Part shown: positions 39,974 to 48,976 of the stretch, one piece after another
How the letters are laid out: the number at the start of each line of letters is the position of its first letter
Position numbering within the stretch: position 1 is the stretch's first letter
NCBI RefSeq assembly: GCF_000012485.1
Contig: NC_007512.1
Coordinates: forward strand, 187,001-251,000
Source: Pelodictyon luteolum DSM 273
Lineage (GTDB): Bacteria > Bacteroidota > Chlorobiia > Chlorobiales > Chlorobiaceae
Length of the DNA: 64,000 nt
Direction of reading: 5' to 3'
Notes under the pieces: generated by a model
The model's database searches: none
What the model saw: the letters and a program-made list of their open reading frames with translations, nothing else
What the model was told of the DNA's origin: nothing
Position numbers and translations under genes: made by a program

Positions 39974-41334
39974 TGGATTCCTGTTTGTCCTGGTTTTCTG
40001 TTGATCTTTTCAGCTGTTTCAGTATCGAATTCTACAAGAATGCGCCCGACGCGCTGTCCGTTCATTTTAATGACCCGGAACTGGATGTTGTGCCAGCGGA
40101 GCGTGTCGGACACGGCGGGGACTTCACCGAGGCGGGTCATCATGAATCCGCCCATGGTCTCATAAGGAGCCTCCTTTTCCTCGGAAAAGTCATCAGCCTC
40201 AAGGCTGAAGGCTGCGAGGAACTCGTCGACAGGAAGGAGGCCATCGATGATCCATGTCCGGTTGCTCCGGCGCAGGATCCGTTTTTCGTCGCGCTCCAAG
40301 TCGTCGGCCGGGACGTCGCCGACGATGCTTTCAAGCACATCGGTCAGGGTGATGGTGCCCTCAACCGATCCGTGTTCGTCGATGACGAGCGCCATATGCA
40401 CCCTGTTTTTGCGGAACAGCTCAAGTACATGGAAGGCCGGGACCGATTCCGGGACGAAGAGCGGGGGTTTCATGGATGCCCGGATTGCATCCTTCATGCC
40501 TCCCCGGCCGCTGAGCTCGAAGCTCACCAGATCGACCGACCGTACAACTCCCATGAGGTGGTCGAGGCTGCCTTCGCCCACAGGGAAGCGTGACCGGCCG
40601 CTCGCCATGATGGTTGCCGTCAGTTCGCTGTCGCTTTTTTCAAGGTCGAGCCAGTCGGTTTCCGATCGGGGCGTCATCATGGCGCTGGCCCGTTTGTCGC
40701 TCAGCCGGAATATCCTGGAAACCATGTCATACTCGACGGATTCGAAGATGCCTTTTTTTGCGCCCTGCCGGATGAGGAGCATCACGTCTTCATCACTGAC
40801 CAGGGGTTTCTCGCTGCTCTCTATGCCTATGGCTTTCAGTACGAGGTTGGTCGTGCCGTTGATGAGGGTGATGGCTGGTGCGCTGAAGCGGCAGAGCATA
40901 TCGATGGCTCCGGCGATCTTGAGCGCTATTCTTTCGGGATGCTGCAGTGCGATTTTCTTTGGCGCAAGCTCTCCGATGACGAGGGTGAAAAATGTGACTC
41001 CTATCACCACCGTAGCTACGGCAAGTTCTCCGGCATACGCTGCGAGCGATGGAACGCCGGCAATCATGGCAGCAACCGGGCCAGCGAATGCCAGTCCGCT
41101 GAATGCGCCGGCAAATGTGCTGATGAGGGTGATGCCGACCTGGATGGCAGAGAGGAAGCGGCCGGGGTTTTCAAGAAGGCGAAGGGCCGTTCCGGCGGAG
41201 AGATTTCCTGCTTCGCGAAGCTCATGGAGACGGGTGGCGTTCGAAGAGATGATGGCGAATTCAGCCATGGAGAAAAACCCGTTCGCGGCAATCAGGCAGG
41301 CAAGGATCAGGGCTTCCAGTAATTCGGGCGGCAT
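39970..41334 (-). CDS. CNNM/CorC-type transporter-associated protein (DUF21, CBS pair, CorC_HlyC)
   Basis: A 454-residue membrane protein. The DUF21 domain spans about 1-190 with ANGFFSMAEFAIISSNATRL and later hydrophobic helices. A CBS pair follows (about 205-330, including SRFPVGEGSLDHLMGVVRS and HMALVIDEHGSVEGTITLTD), then a C-terminal CorC_HlyC domain near ETMGGFMMTRLGEVP. Family members (often called hemolysins) are linked to magnesium or other cation efflux, and the CBS pair may bind nucleotides. Upstream of bcp with overlapping ends. Confidence 0.9.
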   Translation of the reverse strand: MPPELLEALILACLIAANGFFSMAEFAIISSNATRLHELREAGNLSAGTALRLLENPGRFLSAIQVGITLISTFAGAFSGLAFAGPVAAMIAGVPSLAAYAGELAVATVVIGVTFFTLVIGELAPKKIALQHPERIALKIAGAIDMLCRFSAPAITLINGTTNLVLKAIGIESSEKPLVSDEDVMLLIRQGAKKGIFESVEYDMVSRIFRLSDKRASAMMTPRSETDWLDLEKSDSELTATIMASGRSRFPVGEGSLDHLMGVVRSVDLVSFELSGRGGMKDAIRASMKPPLFVPESVPAFHVLELFRKNRVHMALVIDEHGSVEGTITLTDVLESIVGDVPADDLERDEKRILRRSNRTWIIDGLLPVDEFLAAFSLEADDFSEEKEAPYETMGGFMMTRLGEVPAVSDTLRWHNIQFRVIKMNGQRVGRILVEFDTETAEKINRKPGQTGIQ

Positions 41335-41513
41335 GGGTTCGGATCTGGTTCATCTGTGCCGGGGGCGCGGCGCTTGCAATGGAGCATATGTTCTTTGTGT
41401 CACGATCACTAAAATAACAGTTGACGGGGATTTATTTTATGCGTAAGATTTATGCGAAAAATATATATACCAACCATATACACATCTCAACAGGGAGCTG
41501 GAGGCTCCAATCC

Positions 41514-43577
41514 ATGGGCATCCGTAGGAAAGGGTGGCTGTTTCTCCCTATTTTCTTCTTCATTCTCGCCTCCTGCGGTTCCGGCATCGAGGATGCCGGC
41601 CTGCCGTCAGAGCTTTACCGCCAGGCTCGTGAACATAGTCACAGGGGAGAGTACCAGCAGGCTCTGGGTTGCTACGCGCGGGGACTGGAGGGAGAGAATC
41701 TCTCCGAGCCCTCTTTTGAGGCGGTGCGGGCGCTCAATGAAAAGCGCTCGCTTGAGGGCCTGACCGGTTCGTATGCCGCTGCGTTCGCCACGACTGACCT
41801 GCTTGCCGGCCTTCCGAAAGGCTCCCTCACCGATTCCCTCCGGACTTCCATGGCCGTCGACCGTTCCCGCTGGCTTGGTGAGCTCGGCCAGCTCAAAGAG
41901 GCGGCCGATGCCCTTGACACCCTCAAGAGTCTTTTGCCGGAGGTGAGGCTGCAGCAGGCATCGTATGCGCTTCGCGGAGGGTTCATTGACCGGGCTGAGG
42001 GCATCTACGGCAGTCTTGTTTCGAGCCAAGGTGATCCCATCATACAAATGCATGCATGGTCGGGCCTGCTGCAGTGCGGAGCACGCCGGCCGGGAGTTGT
42101 GGAAAATGACCTGTTGGATATGGCCCGGAAGATTGTTGCGCTCTCGGGGCGGGTCATGTCGACGAAAGATCGTACGGTCGAGCGTGTGCAGGCGCTCCGC
42201 CATGCAGCTTCGAGCCTGCAGCTCACCCAAAAACACCGCCGTGACGCCAGCTTCCTCCTATTCCGGGCGCTCTCGATTGCAGGAGAATCCGGACGGCCAT
42301 TTCTTGTGGAGGTCCTGCGGCTTGAGTCGAATGCCGCCATTGTTCGCAAATCAGACCCGTTCAGGGAGTCGGCATCATACTTTGAAATGAAGAACATGCC
42401 TTATGCCGAGGCCATGGCAAAGTTCATGCTTTCAGGAAGCGAGGGGGTCGACCCGGAAGAGCGGACGACAGCGCTGCAGGGGGGCTTTGTGGCCGCCCGC
42501 GATGCGGCCCCTCCCTGGCCGCGCCCCTGGATGCGCCAGCTTGAAAGAGATGCGCTGTTTCAGCTAAACGGGCAACTTCTTGCGAACTCCAGGATTTTTG
42601 AACTCTTTGATGCCTCGCAGCAGTCGTCCATGCTGAGACTTTCCCGTGCTCTCCTGCGGAGGGCAGACCTGTTCCGCCCTAAAGGGGCTGAGCCCGACAC
42701 CATGATGGCCGAGGTCCGCACGCTTCTCCAGAATATGGGCGGACTCCGTCAGCGCAAAGTGGATATGCTCGTCAACGCAGGCGGCGAAGAACGCCGGAGG
42801 GCCGCCGACCGGTCGCTCAACATGCAATATGGCCGTTTGCTTGAACTGCTTTCCAGCCTGCGTATATCTCATCCTGTGGCAGCTGAAGTACTTTCGTTCA
42901 ATCCTGTGACGCTGCGCACCGTCCAGCATGCCCTCAAAGATGACGAGGTGGTGTTGGCACCGGTTCTTTCTGACAGCCTCGCGGCCCTGTTGGTCATCGG
43001 TCGGCGGAACGTGCAGATCGCCTCATCCCGCCTTCCGTTCGACAGTGAGCATCCTGCCGCATCACTTGACCTGAATCTCCGCCGTGAACTTGGCGCATCT
43101 TCTTCACCCGAGGCCATGCGTGGCGGGGAGTGGGAGTGGTTTGCACGCAGCATGGAGCAGCCGGCCAGAGAAGCCGTGAAAAATTATCGGCGGGTCATTG
43201 TGGTTTCCGATGCATTGCTGCCGCTGCACCTCTTCGATGGTGTTGGCAATCCTTCCTCCGGCCGGCAGGTTTCATTCCTGCATTCCTACAGGGAACTGGT
43301 GATTCTTCGCGCAAACGAAGCACTTCCTCCTGCTGCTTCCGAGATCTGTTTCTATGATGCCGACGATCAGGACGGCCCTGCGGCTCACAAGATGTTTTTC
43401 CCTCGCGACAGGGTGTTCATTATCTGGAAACCCTATGGGGAAGAGGCTCTTGAGGAGATGAAGAGGGAGATTGGGACGTCCATGCAGGAGACTGTTTCGG
43501 GCGCAGCTGCGCTGCAGGCGCTTCGTCGGGACAACCCCCGGAAATGGGCGGCAGTTTCCGCATACGGCGTGCAATAA
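41514..43577 (+). CDS. TPR-like lipoprotein with an incomplete CHAT-like domain
   Basis: A 687-residue lipoprotein. The signal peptide ends in LASC with Cys21; I chose ATG 41514 because the signal sequence begins there and GGAG lies ten bases upstream. TPR-like helical pairs fill the first two-thirds (SELYRQAREHSHRGEYQQAL, then GQLKEAADALDTLK). The C-terminal part (TLRTVQHALKDDEVVLAPVLSD, then RRVIVVSDALLPLHLFDGVG) resembles the first half of a CHAT domain. The protein ends at VSAYGVQ, and the second half, which holds the His-Cys dyad, is missing. It may be a binding module rather than a protease. The CHAT link is my inference. Confidence 0.7.
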   Translation: MGIRRKGWLFLPIFFFILASCGSGIEDAGLPSELYRQAREHSHRGEYQQALGCYARGLEGENLSEPSFEAVRALNEKRSLEGLTGSYAAAFATTDLLAGLPKGSLTDSLRTSMAVDRSRWLGELGQLKEAADALDTLKSLLPEVRLQQASYALRGGFIDRAEGIYGSLVSSQGDPIIQMHAWSGLLQCGARRPGVVENDLLDMARKIVALSGRVMSTKDRTVERVQALRHAASSLQLTQKHRRDASFLLFRALSIAGESGRPFLVEVLRLESNAAIVRKSDPFRESASYFEMKNMPYAEAMAKFMLSGSEGVDPEERTTALQGGFVAARDAAPPWPRPWMRQLERDALFQLNGQLLANSRIFELFDASQQSSMLRLSRALLRRADLFRPKGAEPDTMMAEVRTLLQNMGGLRQRKVDMLVNAGGEERRRAADRSLNMQYGRLLELLSSLRISHPVAAEVLSFNPVTLRTVQHALKDDEVVLAPVLSDSLAALLVIGRRNVQIASSRLPFDSEHPAASLDLNLRRELGASSSPEAMRGGEWEWFARSMEQPAREAVKNYRRVIVVSDALLPLHLFDGVGNPSSGRQVSFLHSYRELVILRANEALPPAASEICFYDADDQDGPAAHKMFFPRDRVFIIWKPYGEEALEEMKREIGTSMQETVSGAAALQALRRDNPRKWAAVSAYGVQ

Positions 43578-43736
43578 CATCAGTCGCGCCAGAGGATTCC
43601 GATTGCGGTTTTGATGTTTTTCTGATGCATTCCTGTCCCTGTGTTTTTTATTGATAAGTTTTCTTTGTGTTTTTGTAAATTCTGTGTAGTGCCTTTGCTT
43701 TACCCTCATATCAACGGCAACCCCTGAGCAGCGGTT

Positions 43737-44450
43737 ATGGAGGATCCCCTTATGCAGGAACCCTTATCCGGCAGTTCCATACTGTCCCGTGTTGCTAACG
43801 ATCTGAAGGCCGCCCGTATGCAGCGGGGCCTCTCGTTGGACGAGACCAGCAGGATACTCTCGATTCAGAAATCGCATCTCGAGAAACTTGAGGCGGGCGA
43901 TTTCACATTTTTCCCCGGCGCCTACGTTCTGGCTTATATAAAGGAGTATCTCCATGAGATGGGTCTTGGAGATGAAGACCTTCTTGACTCATGCAGAAAA
44001 GAGCTTTCGGTCTCCACAGGCCTCAAACGGCATGCCGTTCCGGAAGGTGCTGCCCGAGAGGCCGCTCGGGCTTTCGGAACCTCGAAGCTGCAGCTTGTCT
44101 TTGATTTCGTTTTCAGCAGGAGAAAATCGATGGCCCTCGTTGCCGGTGCCCTTCTGCTCGCTGCAGTGTTCGCTATCGTTTTCCGGTTCCTGCCCTCCCG
44201 CGAAGCTCGCCTTTCAACTGTACCTGCGGCCCCTGCGGAGTTGCTTCCCGACTCCTCATCGGTTCCATCTGCCGCCGAATCCGTCGAGCCCGCATTGCCG
44301 GCAGTGGCGGCCTCTTTGCCTGCACCTGTTGCGCATGCCGCAGTGCCTGCTCACGCCAAGCTCCCCACCCCGCCTCCTCCAGTCCCTGTCGACGCCGCCG
44401 CCGAATCCCGCTCAGAAGAGCTGGCCATTCCCCCGGCACCTGCCCAGTAG
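43737..44450 (+). CDS. RodZ-like helix-turn-helix membrane protein
   Basis: A 237-residue protein with an HTH_25 Xre-type domain (about residues 17-80, LKAARMQRGLSLDETSRIL, then KSHLEKLEAGDF), an arginine-rich stop and one membrane helix (about 131-152). A proline/alanine-rich periplasmic tail follows, with no RodZ C-terminal beta-domain recognisable. RodZ links MreB to the elongasome. The short tail makes this a reduced version; I would not assume full RodZ function. Confidence 0.82.
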   Translation: MEDPLMQEPLSGSSILSRVANDLKAARMQRGLSLDETSRILSIQKSHLEKLEAGDFTFFPGAYVLAYIKEYLHEMGLGDEDLLDSCRKELSVSTGLKRHAVPEGAAREAARAFGTSKLQLVFDFVFSRRKSMALVAGALLLAAVFAIVFRFLPSREARLSTVPAAPAELLPDSSSVPSAAESVEPALPAVAASLPAPVAHAAVPAHAKLPTPPPPVPVDAAAESRSEELAIPPAPAQ

Positions 44451-44751
44451 CCGACAGTCGTTCCCCATGCCCTGCCGCTGCCGTGCAGGCCGGTGCTTAT
44501 AATTGAGATAAAAAAAGTCTCATTTATCGGAATTAATTGTTATCCTTCTGTATTATGGGCTGTAATGAGTCTTGTTTCAGTGGGAGCTGTTCACAATTGT
44601 CAAGTCCCGCAGGGTGGTTTCATAAGCCCGTGTGGCGCGCTTCTACCCTTCAGCGGTGAAGGACGCGTTGTGATTCCATCAGTTAATTCCCTATTATCCA
44701 TTTTTCCGGGGCGGAACTCCATGTCCGCTTAAGGCCATAGATGTACTGCAG
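44451..44751. other. 301-base gap upstream of the cysteine synthase gene
   Basis: No convincing coding sequence is seen. An AT-rich part (44500-44570) has GAGATAAAAAAAGTCTC, a 4-bp inverted repeat. Further on, ACAATTGT is a palindrome (44593-44600). A strong small hairpin, CCTTCA (44647-44652) GCGG TGAAGG (44657-44662), is flanked by GCGCGC (44635-44640) and ACGCG (44663-44667), which can extend the structure. It could be an attenuator or regulatory leader for the sulfur operon. I recognise no riboswitch class in it. Confidence 0.5.
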
Positions 44752-45696
44752 ATGAAGATATATGATGACATTACCGCTACCGTAGGGGAAACGCCCCTCG
44801 TCAGGCTCGGCAGAATGTCGGAAGGCTGCCGGGCCACGGTCCTCGTCAAGCTCGAGTCGTTCAATCCGATGTCCAGCGTCAAGGACCGCATTGCACTTGC
44901 CATGATCGAAGATGCCGAGCAATCGGGCCGGCTTCGCTCCGGGACCACCATTGTCGAGCCGACAAGCGGCAACACCGGCATCGGTCTCGCATTTGCCTGC
45001 GCGGCAAAAGGGTATCGGCTCATCATCGTCATGCCCGACACCATGAGCGTCGAGCGGCGCCGGCTGATGGAGATCTTTGGTGCAGAACTGGTGCTGACAC
45101 CTGGAACCGGCGGGATGAAGCAGGCTATTATGGAGGCGGAGCGGCTGGCGGGGGAGATTCCCGGGAGCCTGATGCTCCAGCAGTTCCAGAATCCGGCCAA
45201 CCCTGCAATGCACCGCAGGACGACCGGAGAGGAGATCTGGCGCGACACTGACGGCTCCGTGGACGTCTTTGTCGCAGGAGTCGGTACGGGAGGAACCATA
45301 ACGGGTGTGGGCCAGTTCCTCAAAGAGCACAAGCCGGCCGTCAGGATCATTGCTGTCGAACCTTCCGACTCTGCGGTGCTGTCCGGCGGAGAGCCCGGTC
45401 CGCACAAGATCCAGGGCCTCGGGGCGGGTTTCGTTCCTGCGGTGCTTCAACGAGAGGTGATCGACGAGGTTATTACTGTCGGCAGCCAGGAGGCAGGGGC
45501 AGCGGCCCGCGAGCTCGCACGGCGGGAAGGTATACTTGCAGGCATCTCTTCGGGTGCGGCGCTTGTTGCAGCCCTGAGGGTTGCAAAACGTCCCGAAATG
45601 GACGGGAAGACGCTGGTCGTGCTGCTTCCCGACAGCGGAGAACGGTATCTTTCAACCTGGCTTTTCGACGAGACGGGCGATGGGGTCCGGGCCTAA
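44752..45696 (+). CDS. cysK: Cysteine synthase (O-acetylserine sulfhydrylase)
   Basis: A PLP enzyme making cysteine from O-acetylserine and sulfide. The 314-residue protein has the PLP lysine in [11 protein letters not shown] (about residue 43), the substrate loop [12 protein letters not shown], the phosphate-binding [12 protein letters not shown] and the late [12 protein letters not shown]. It is upstream of the desulfurase by 60 bases and probably feeds cysteine to it. In a sulfide-oxidising organism, sulfide supply would be ample. Confidence 0.93.
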   Translation: MKIYDDITATVGETPLVRLGRMSEGCRATVLVKLESFNPMSSVKDRIALAMIEDAEQSGRLRSGTTIVEPTSGNTGIGLAFACAAKGYRLIIVMPDTMSVERRRLMEIFGAELVLTPGTGGMKQAIMEAERLAGEIPGSLMLQQFQNPANPAMHRRTTGEEIWRDTDGSVDVFVAGVGTGGTITGVGQFLKEHKPAVRIIAVEPSDSAVLSGGEPGPHKIQGLGAGFVPAVLQREVIDEVITVGSQEAGAAARELARREGILAGISSGAALVAALRVAKRPEMDGKTLVVLLPDSGERYLSTWLFDETGDGVRA

Positions 45697-45756
45697 GGCC
45701 AAAGCGGGCCCCTGACCACAGACATTGACAGTCCAACTAGAATTGACGCAGTTCAC

Positions 45757-46953
45757 ATGAAGGTTTATTTTGACAACAACGCCACGACTCCCCTGCACCC
45801 TGAGGTGAAGAAGGAGATGACGGCTGCCATGGAAATGTACGGCAACCCTTCCAGCATGCACGCTTACGGCCGTGAGGCCAAAGCAAACGTGGAGGATGCA
45901 CGGCAGCGGGTCGCCAGCTTCATCAATGCCGATGACCGGGAGATCGTCTTTGTCGGCAGCGGTTCGGAAGCCAACAACACGGTGCTCTCACTCTTTGTCT
46001 GCGCTTCAGCGCAGTGTATTCCCGGCACCACCGCCCGGGGGACCATCATCACCACCAAGATTGAGCACCCCTGCGTGCTTGAAACCTCGGAGTGCCTTAT
46101 GCACCGCGGGGTCAATGTCAAGTTCCTCGACGTCGACCGGTACGGCCGGGTCGACCTCGACCAGCTGAAAGATATGCTCAACGATGACATCGGACTGGTG
46201 TCGGTGATGATGGCCAACAACGAAATCGGCACCATGCAGGACATTGCGGCCATTACAAACATGGTGCACGAGTGCGGAGCGTTCATGCATACCGATGCGG
46301 TCCAGGCGGTCGGCAAGGTTCCTGTGGACGTTCGCGCCCTCGGTGTGGATTTCCTGACCATGTCGGCGCACAAGATCTACGGACCGAAAGGTGTGGGCGC
46401 CCTCTACGTGAAGCAGGGCACCCCTTACTGTCCCCTCATCAGGGGCGGTCATCAGGAGCGCGGACGGCGCGCGGGCACGGAAAACACACTCGGCATCCTC
46501 GGGCTCGGCAAGGCCGTCGAGATGCGCGCGCTTGAAATGCACGATGAGCACGACCGGCTTCTCGGGCTGAAGGAGTTGCTGCGGAAGGGCATCGAGGACA
46601 AGATCGACGACATCCATTTCAACGGCCATCCGACGGAGTCGCTCGCCGGTACCCTCAACGTATCCTTCCCCGGGGCGGAAGGGGAGTCCATCCTGCTCTA
46701 CCTCGACCTTGAAGGTATTGCCGTATCCACCGGCTCGGCATGTGCTTCCGGATCCCTCGATCCTTCCCATGTGCTGCTTGCAACGGGTGTGGATGCGGAA
46801 CGGGCGCACGGTTCGATCCGCATAAGTCTCGGCAGGGAGAGCACGACGCAGCACGTCCAGCATATGCTGAACGTGCTGCCGGGGGTCATTGAGAGAATAA
46901 GAAACATGTCAACGGCATACATAAAAGGAGGAACACATGCTGCAAGCAGGTGA
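45757..46953 (+). CDS. nifS: Cysteine desulfurase (NifS/IscS type)
   Basis: A 398-residue PLP enzyme that takes sulfur from cysteine as a persulfide for Fe-S clusters. Landmarks: YFDNNATTPLHPEV at the start, the PLP lysine in MSAHKIYGPKGVGALYV (about residue 205), and the active Cys in STGSACASGSLDPSH. It overlaps the NifU-type scaffold by 17 bases. Its ending carries the ribosome-binding site of the next gene, AAGGAGG (46925-46931). Confidence 0.94.
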   Translation: MKVYFDNNATTPLHPEVKKEMTAAMEMYGNPSSMHAYGREAKANVEDARQRVASFINADDREIVFVGSGSEANNTVLSLFVCASAQCIPGTTARGTIITTKIEHPCVLETSECLMHRGVNVKFLDVDRYGRVDLDQLKDMLNDDIGLVSVMMANNEIGTMQDIAAITNMVHECGAFMHTDAVQAVGKVPVDVRALGVDFLTMSAHKIYGPKGVGALYVKQGTPYCPLIRGGHQERGRRAGTENTLGILGLGKAVEMRALEMHDEHDRLLGLKELLRKGIEDKIDDIHFNGHPTESLAGTLNVSFPGAEGESILLYLDLEGIAVSTGSACASGSLDPSHVLLATGVDAERAHGSIRISLGRESTTQHVQHMLNVLPGVIERIRNMSTAYIKGGTHAASR

Positions 46954-47548
46954 GTGGGCATACAGCGAGAAACTGAAAGAGCATTTCATGAACCCGAAGA
47001 ACATCCTGCAGGGTGAGGAAACCGACCAGTTCGACGGCGTCGGCATGGAGGGCAACCTGCAGTGCGGCGACCAGATGATGGTCGTGATCAAGGTCGATCG
47101 GGAAAAAGAGATCATCACCGACTGCCAGTGGAAAACATACGGTTGCGCCAGCGCCATAGCCAGCACCTCCATCCTCTCCGAAATGGTCAAGGGCATGACC
47201 CTCACCGAGGCATTCAATGTTTCTCCGAAGGATGTGGCCAAGGAACTCGGCGGCCTGCCGGAAAACAAGATCCACTGCTCGGTGCTCGGCGACAAGGCCC
47301 TGCGTGCCGCAATCAACAACTACTATGTCCGCAACGGCATGGAAGACAGGGTGCTGGAGGAGAAGGCAAAGATCGTATGCCAGTGCATGAACATCACCGA
47401 CCACGATATCGAAGAGGCTGTACTTGAGGGTGCGCGCACCTATTTCGAGCTGCAGGAACGCACGAAACTCGGAACCGTCTGCGGCCAGTGCAAAGATGAG
47501 GCGGAAAGCCTGCTTGAAAAGTTCAAGCACCTTCATTTCGGGGCATAG
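46937..47548 (+). CDS. nifU: NifU-type Fe-S scaffold (IscU domain plus Bfd-like domain)
   Basis: A 203-residue scaffold. The N-terminal IscU-like domain has cysteines in GNLQCGDQM, KTYGCASAIAS and IHCSVLGD, and the C-terminal part is a Bfd-like [2Fe-2S] domain (CQCMNI and CGQCKDEAE). The C-terminal Nfu thioredoxin-like domain of full NifU is absent. It sits between nifS and miaB, so assembled clusters probably serve both nitrogenase-like pigment enzymes and radical SAM proteins; the latter is inference from context. Confidence 0.88.
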   Translation: MLQAGEWAYSEKLKEHFMNPKNILQGEETDQFDGVGMEGNLQCGDQMMVVIKVDREKEIITDCQWKTYGCASAIASTSILSEMVKGMTLTEAFNVSPKDVAKELGGLPENKIHCSVLGDKALRAAINNYYVRNGMEDRVLEEKAKIVCQCMNITDHDIEEAVLEGARTYFELQERTKLGTVCGQCKDEAESLLEKFKHLHFGA

Positions 47549-47559
47549 GGGAAGTGTCG

Positions 47560-48900
47560 ATGCCGGAAGGGCGCAGGTTTTACATACAGACGTTCGGATG
47601 CCAGATGAACGAGGCGGACTCCGGCATCATTGCCAGGGTCCTTCTTGATGCGGGGTTCCGCCGGGCCGACACAGAACAGGATGCCGACGTCGTCCTCCTG
47701 AACACCTGTGCCGTCCGTGAGAATGCAGTCGAAAAGATCGCTCACCTGCTCGAACACCTGAAAGGAGCCAAAAAGCGCAGAAAGACCCTTCAGGTCGGGG
47801 TTCTTGGCTGCGTTCCCCAGCATCAGCGGGAGGAGATGTTCTCCCGCTTTCCCGCCATTGACTTCATTGCCGGCCCCGACTCATACCGCCGGCTTCCATC
47901 CCTGATCGACGATGCAGCTTCGGCCGTCCGGTCCGCCATGCTCGACTTTGATCCCTCCGAGACCTACGTGGGGATCCGGCAGGTCCGCGAGGGCCGGATC
48001 AGCGCATTCATCCCCGTCATGCGCGGCTGCAACAACATGTGCGCGTTCTGCGTGGTTCCCTTCACGCGCGGCCGTGAGCGCAGCCAGCCGCTTGCCATGG
48101 TCACAGGCGAGGCCCGTGAGCTTGCTGAGGCGGGTTATCGGGAAATCACCCTGCTCGGCCAGAACGTCAACTCCTACAGTGACCCTGCATCAGGAGCCAC
48201 TTTCTCCGCTCTGCTCGATGCCGTTGCTCTTGCGGCTCCCGACGTACGGATCCGTTTTACTACCTCGCATCCCAAAGACATCTCCGTAGGGCTTATCGAC
48301 ACCATCGCCCGCCGGCCGAACATATGCCGGCACGTGCACCTCCCGGTCCAGTCTGGCTCCGACAGCGTGCTCCGGCGGATGAACCGGGGTCACGGCATCA
48401 GCGAGTATCTGGAGAAGATCCGCATCATCCGCGATGCCCTGCCGGGCGTGACCCTTTCAACGGACATCATCGCAGGGTTCTGTGGGGAGAGGGAGGAGGA
48501 CCATCGGGCCACTCTCGATCTCCTCCGCACGGTGCGCTTCGATGCCGCATTCATGTTTCATTATTCAACCAGAGAGGGAACTCTGGCCGCCCGTACACTC
48601 CCGGACGACGTGGCGGAAACGGACAAGAAACGGCGGCTTCAGGAAATCATCGACCTGCAGCAGGAGATTTCCGCGGAGAACAACCGACGTCAGGTAGGCA
48701 CGGTTGCCGAAGTCCTTGCCGAATCGGAAAGCCGCCGCTCGCCCGGCCGTCTGCTCGGCCGTACCGATGGCAACCGGGCGGTGGTCTTCGACCGTGGGGA
48801 GTGCATGCCTGGCGATCTCGTTCGTGTGCGCCTTACCTCGTCCACCTCAGCAACCCTCAGCGGAAGTCGGGAAGGCCTTATTCGGGCTTTTTTATCTTGA
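47560..48900 (+). CDS. miaB: tRNA-2-methylthio-N6-dimethylallyladenosine synthase
   Basis: MiaB methylthiolates i6A37 in tRNA. The 446-residue protein has the N-terminal cluster cysteines (TFGCQMNEADS, LNTCAVRENA, LGCVPQ) and the radical SAM motif CNNMCAFCVVP. Then come LGQNVNSY and the C-terminal TRAM region (LGRTDGNRAVVFD). I prefer ATG 47560, with GGGGA upstream, over GTG 47554. It is 11 bases after nifU, in line with its need for Fe-S clusters. Confidence 0.94.
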   Translation: MPEGRRFYIQTFGCQMNEADSGIIARVLLDAGFRRADTEQDADVVLLNTCAVRENAVEKIAHLLEHLKGAKKRRKTLQVGVLGCVPQHQREEMFSRFPAIDFIAGPDSYRRLPSLIDDAASAVRSAMLDFDPSETYVGIRQVREGRISAFIPVMRGCNNMCAFCVVPFTRGRERSQPLAMVTGEARELAEAGYREITLLGQNVNSYSDPASGATFSALLDAVALAAPDVRIRFTTSHPKDISVGLIDTIARRPNICRHVHLPVQSGSDSVLRRMNRGHGISEYLEKIRIIRDALPGVTLSTDIIAGFCGEREEDHRATLDLLRTVRFDAAFMFHYSTREGTLAARTLPDDVAETDKKRRLQEIIDLQQEISAENNRRQVGTVAEVLAESESRRSPGRLLGRTDGNRAVVFDRGECMPGDLVRVRLTSSTSATLSGSREGLIRAFLS

Positions 48901-48976
48901 GCCGGATTCGTAAATTGAATTTTGATTGCCTCCCAACTAAACCGCCAGTTCAACAGGCCCAGGAGTGAAGTAACGC

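Noticed and set aside
40247-41446. 399-residue plus-strand open frame opposite the CNNM/CorC gene
   Set aside because: Serine/arginine/methionine-rich composition with no domain and no ribosome-binding site. The antisense CNNM gene has clear DUF21 and CBS signatures.
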